DNA of 64,000 nt, taken from assembly GCA_949825065.1 (NCBI GenBank), contig OX463856.1, positions 720,702 through 784,701 on the forward strand, written 5' to 3'. The position numbers were made by a program, and so were the translations under genes. Of this stretch, positions 63,190-64,000 are shown one piece after another (position 1 is the stretch's first letter; every line of letters begins with the position of its first letter). The stretch is from Odontocerum albicorne (lineage: Eukaryota; Arthropoda; Insecta; Trichoptera; Odontoceridae). The notes beneath the pieces are model-generated. The model was not told the origin of the DNA, made no database searches, and saw only the letters and a list, made by a program, of their open reading frames with translations.

Positions 63190-63905
63190 TAATGAAGCCG
63201 GTGTCAGGCTAGGGCTGAACAAGAACGTGTGTAAAACTAAGTTCATCGTGTTTGGCCGGCAGGATCACGTCATACATTGAACGGTGCTGATATAGAGAGA
63301 GTGAAAAAATTGAAATACCTCGGAAGTATCCTAGTGGAAGACCTCGACCCAGAAACCGAAGTCAAGTGCAGAATTGAAACATCTCGTGCGGCTTTTAATC
63401 AAATGAGAAGCGTGTTCTGCGATGATAATCTAAACTGGAAACTTCGACAACGGTTAGTCAAATGCTACGTTTGGTCAGTGTTATTAAATGGAGAGGAATC
63501 ATGGACCCTCAAAGTTGGTAGTATGAACCGACTGAAAGCATTCGAAATGTGGATGCACCGGAGAATGCTACGGATACCTTGGACGGAGATGGTCAGCAAC
63601 ACAAGGGTTCTTCAAAGAGCCAAAGTTGATAGAGAATTGGTGACTAATATTAAAATCTGAAAGGTGTCCTATTTGGGTCGTGTACTTAGAGGAGAAAAGT
63701 ACAAATTACTGCACCTGATCATCCAAGGCAAAATAGAGGGTCGAAGAGGTATTGGCAGGAGACAAATCTCCTGGATCCGCAATATACGTGATTGGACTGG
63801 TATAAGGAGCGTTGGAGATTTTTTTTGGGCTGCCGGGGACAAAGGTGCCTACTCTCAGGTGATAGTCAAAGTTGTGGGGACCTGACATGACACTAAGAAG
63901 AGGAT
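63190..63905 (+). pseudogene. LINE D, RT thumb and C-terminus
   Basis: Segments: GVRLGLNKNVCKTKFIVFGR (family LK.N..KTK.M), then a shift into NGADIERVKKLKYLGSILVE, DLDPETEVKCRIETSRAAFN and QMRSVFCDDNLNWKLRQRLV. KCYVWSVLLNGEESWTLKVG then FEMWMHRRMLRIPWTEMVSN follow, and after a stop at 63658-63660 SYLGRVLRGEKYKLLHLIIQ, GKIEGRRGIGRRQISWIRNI and RDWTGIRSVGDFFWAAGDKG. FKYLGS, I.K.R.AF, V.CYVWS.LL.G.ESWTL and RR..GR are standard for this LINE type. It extends about 260 bp further 5' than the nested 53.4-kb copy. Confidence 0.9.
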
Positions 63906-64000
63906 TGTGTGACTTAAAAATATAGTTTGAGAGGATTAAAAAATGTTAAGATTGTTTAACTATGCACATATATTGTTTACGAAGCATCTCCTTAATTCTA

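Overview
This is eukaryotic, AT-rich, intron- or intergenic-type DNA, almost certainly from an insect or a closely related arthropod. The evidence is the repeat content: several animal LINE lineages, Penelope-like elements (PLEs), mariner, Tigger and hAT relics, and tRNA-derived SINEs. There are no operons or bacterial signals. I could not settle the order or species from sequence alone. I found no intact host protein-coding gene. The best host candidate is a small first coding exon at 1754-1855 behind a CpG-rich patch (about 1440-1753).

The mobile-element layer dominates. A LINE here called family A (relics at 5.7-7.0, 9.0-9.8, 13.5, 34.1, 38.9-39.3, 50.1-50.6 and 53.3-54.1 kb) has a 3' tail shared with the commonest SINE (S1, about 20 pieces), which suggests a LINE-SINE partnership. 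Other LINE relics, labelled B to J for this window only, lie at 17.6, 20.8, 25.7, 26.0-26.8, 30.9-31.5, 31.8, 34.5-35.0, 37.6, 43.2, 47.2-48.4, 49.2-49.9, 51.5, 53.4, 56.0, 62.1 and 63.2 kb. PLE fragments lie at 0.2, 10.4, 45.0-45.6, 54.2-55.6 and 58.2-59.5 kb; four of these loci contain head-to-head inverted 3' ends. DNA transposon relics lie at 2.4, 20.1, 29.5, 41.1, 52.3 and 59.7 kb.

The second layer is tandem repeats: about 19 separate arrays with units of 7-81 bp. They include a 30-bp minisatellite that grew from codons inside a LINE A ORF (5.8-6.65 kb), a higher-order satellite with a 398-bp super-unit (32.45-33.88 kb), a very homogeneous 46-bp array (38.05-38.78 kb) and a 40-bp array (28.47-29.28 kb).

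The most striking signal is at the smallest scale. The octamer TACTCGTA/TACGAGTA occurs about 38 times, about 26 of them outside arrays, where roughly 2-3 would be expected from composition. At four places a related repeat copy or family consensus lacks it, so it behaves as a short insertion. It has the form TA-CGAG-TA, the excision footprint known for the Tc1-like transposon Minos. I read the window as carrying dozens of scars of past Minos-like excision, with no intact Minos element present.
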